Source: an uncultured Blautia sp. (lineage in GTDB: Bacteria; Bacillota; Clostridia; Lachnospirales; Lachnospiraceae). Taken from it: DNA of 6,581 bases. Shown here in pieces: positions 5,712-6,581 of this stretch (the stretch's first letter is position 1; every line of letters starts with the position of its first letter). Below the pieces are notes generated by a model. That model made no database searches and was not told where the DNA came from. It saw nothing but the letters and a program-made list of their open reading frames with translations. Location of the stretch: positions 1 to 6,581 of the forward strand of contig URMH01000070.1 of the NCBI GenBank assembly GCA_900549015.1. The letters are read 5' to 3'. A program made the position numbers and the translations under genes.

Positions 5712-6230
5712 TTATCGTAACTGCAGCTTCGTGCTGGCTTCTTCTTTTGTCCTGGAACATATTTCATTTTCTGTCAGGCTTTCCTTTAAAAGAGCTCTCG
5801 CCCGGGAAAGTCTGCTTTTGATAGTTCCCTCCCGCATATTCAGAATTTCTCCAATTTCTTTTTGAGAAAATCCTTCTATATAATATAGCGTCACCAGAAC
5901 TCTCAGCTCTTCCGGAAGCTCCAGAATCGCCATATATAAATGCGTATATTTTTTCTCTGCAGACTCTCTTGTTTTCTGCATATATTCTTCATACGGAATC
6001 ACACGCTTCTTTTTTCGCAAAATCCCATTACATTCATTGATCAGTATTCTTGTAAGCCAGGTGCGGAAAAATGACTCCTGTTTTAACGTAGGCAGTTTTT
6101 CATAAGCTTTCAGAAGCGTTTCCTGTACTGCATCGGCACAGTCTGAATCATTTTTCAAAATAGACTTTGCCACATGATACATCATGGCTTCTGATTGCCG
6201 TATTTCTTTGATAACTACATCTTTTGTCAT
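5712..6230 (-). CDS. ECF RNA polymerase sigma factor (upstream module)
   Basis: A 172-residue sigma-70 family ECF factor. Region 2 spans about residues 15-78: core-binding DCADAVQETLLKAYEKL, then SFFRTWLTRILINECNGILR and basic RKKKR. Region 4 spans about 100-150, with LPEELRVLVTLYYIEGFSQK and the standard recognition helix EGTIKSRLSRARALL. The C-terminal tail (151-172) is hydrophilic and not conserved. The ATG at 6230 has AAGGAG ten bases upstream, slightly long but the best candidate. The next gene, 14 bp downstream, is the interrupted DUF4179-like membrane protein, presumably its anti-sigma partner. If that protein is non-functional, this sigma factor may be unrestrained or controlled in another way. 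Confidence 0.9.
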   Translation of the reverse strand: MTKDVVIKEIRQSEAMMYHVAKSILKNDSDCADAVQETLLKAYEKLPTLKQESFFRTWLTRILINECNGILRKKKRVIPYEEYMQKTRESAEKKYTHLYMAILELPEELRVLVTLYYIEGFSQKEIGEILNMREGTIKSRLSRARALLKESLTENEICSRTKEEASTKLQLR

Positions 6231-6248
6231 AGTCGGTTGTCTCCTTCT

Positions 6249-6260
6249 ATCCGGCCGGAT
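6249..6260. repeat. 12-bp perfect GC-rich palindrome in the leader of the upstream ECF gene
   Basis: ATCCGGCCGGAT is an exact palindrome directly before the AAGGAG ribosome binding site. A second short palindrome, ACGCGCGT, lies at 6267-6274. Both are GC-rich within an AT-rich leader. They could be protein-binding sites; nothing in the window names the protein. Confidence 0.35.
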
Positions 6261-6292
6261 GTGGTTACGCGCGTTTGGTTCTTTTATTTTAC

Positions 6293-6327
6293 ACTAATTA
6301 GATGTATATATGGAGGATTTGGTTCTG
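6293..6327 (-). promoter_or_regulatory. Putative ECF-type promoter of the upstream module
   Basis: On the minus strand CAGAACC (about 6327-6321) contains the AAC core common in ECF -35 elements. It is followed 12 nt later by TATACATCTAATTAGT (6308-6293), which matches 13 of 16 bases of the block upstream of the other ECF gene. The start codon is 62 nt further on. This points to autoregulation or cross-regulation between the two sigma factors; the exact hexamers are uncertain. Confidence 0.42.
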
Positions 6328-6417
6328 GATGCAGAGAAAAAATTTTATTTTCGGCAATTCGATTGTAAAAATAAAATCTATTCACTTTTTTAATAAGTCG
6401 TATCGCTGGACATAAAA
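6328..6417. other. AT-rich spacer upstream of the ECF operon, no gene seen
   Basis: Between the putative ECF promoter and the terminator at 6418 this stretch is strongly AT-rich. It holds no frame with a convincing ribosome binding site and no clear sigma-A promoter. TTACAA with a downstream TAAAAT on the minus strand is spaced only 15 bp and is not persuasive. Confidence 0.4.
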
Positions 6418-6457
6418 AGAGCCAAGAAATGCCTATTTTACGGGCTTTCTTGGCTCT
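6418..6457 (-). terminator. Strong intrinsic terminator, reading leftward
   Basis: AGAGCCAAGAAA and TTTCTTGGCTCT form a perfect 12-pair stem, extended by GCC/GGC around an A/T-rich loop. On the minus strand the stem runs straight into TTTTTATG, a proper U-run; on the plus strand AATATATT follows instead. It therefore ends a leftward transcript coming from beyond the right edge and separates it from the ECF genes. Confidence 0.88.
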
Positions 6458-6504
6458 AATATATTATTCGAATTCGACAATTACTAATCAATTTTGTTTA
6501 GAGA

Positions 6505-6581
6505 TTATTCGTTGTCCTGTTTGCATTTCTTTTGATTATTTGATTTATCCATATTATCCTGCCTATACAGGCTAATGTTAT
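6505..6581 (-). CDS. 3' end of a leftward gene, or a 15-residue mini-ORF
   Basis: On the minus strand a frame ends with TAA at 6507-6505, 47 nt before the strong terminator. Starting at the ATG at 6552 it encodes only MDKSNNQKKCKQDNE, with AGGA four bases upstream, a short gap. The same frame is open to the window edge (NISLYRQDN precedes the Met), so this may equally be the C-terminus of a longer protein. The product is hydrophilic, rich in Asn, Gln and Lys, and not recognised. A second frame is also open to the edge and ends further left, at about 6500. The choice depends on sequence outside the window. Confidence 0.35.
   Translation of the reverse strand, partial: NISLYRQDNMDKSNNQKKCKQDNE

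Noticed and set aside
5698..5760. Extended start for the DUF4179-like gene overlapping the sigma gene
   Set aside because: The ATG at 5697 has an ideal AGGAGG seven bases upstream; the extra 21 residues are an out-of-frame reading of the sigma 3' end.
6468..6477. TCGAATTCGA palindrome near the right-edge terminator
   Set aside because: A ten-base AT-rich palindrome of this kind is expected by chance, and nothing around it suggests a site.

Overview
The window looks like chromosomal DNA from a low-GC, Gram-positive anaerobe, most likely a Clostridia/Lachnospiraceae-type gut bacterium. This rests on the AT-rich sequence, the strong AGGAGG-type ribosome binding sites, and the gene families present: a YczE-like membrane protein, a Firmicutes-type MATE exporter, and ECF sigma factors paired with one-pass membrane regulators. 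The genus is an inference; no rRNA or other marker is present.

Left part (1-1041): a MerR-family regulator with a drug-binding-type C-terminal half reads rightward. Its upstream region holds a MerR-style promoter pointing LEFT: TTGACT, 19-bp spacer, TACGAT, with a perfect 17-bp dyad inside. That promoter faces the first 22 codons of what looks like a GNAT acetyltransferase, stopped in frame at 51-53.

Middle (1059-3217): a leftward two-gene operon, a MATE exporter followed by a YczE-type membrane protein with an ATGA overlap. It is driven by a good housekeeping promoter and possibly a second one upstream. It converges on the merR gene.

Right part (3326-6230): two ECF sigma/membrane regulator modules in tandem, all leftward. 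The upstream module is an ECF sigma factor (5712-6230) plus a one-pass membrane protein resembling DUF4179 anti-sigma proteins, whose frame is cut by a single in-frame TAG codon. The downstream module is a second ECF sigma factor (4393-4887), overlapping a one-pass membrane protein with Sigma_reg_N/Sigma_reg_C-like character. A hairpin at 3326-3362 probably ends this block. No terminator is visible between the modules, so read-through from the first into the second is possible. The two sigma genes share a 16-nt upstream motif (13/16 identical), which suggests related or cross-acting promoters.

Right edge (6418-6581): a strong leftward intrinsic terminator closes a transcript from beyond the window, which ends in a tiny or partial reading frame.

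I see no mobile element, CRISPR array, tRNA or rRNA. The window is mainly regulatory and transport DNA with two decayed or interrupted genes. I did not find a convincing wholly new system; the most informative points are the divergent MerR promoter with its broken target, the amber codon in the putative anti-sigma gene, and the shared ECF promoter motif.
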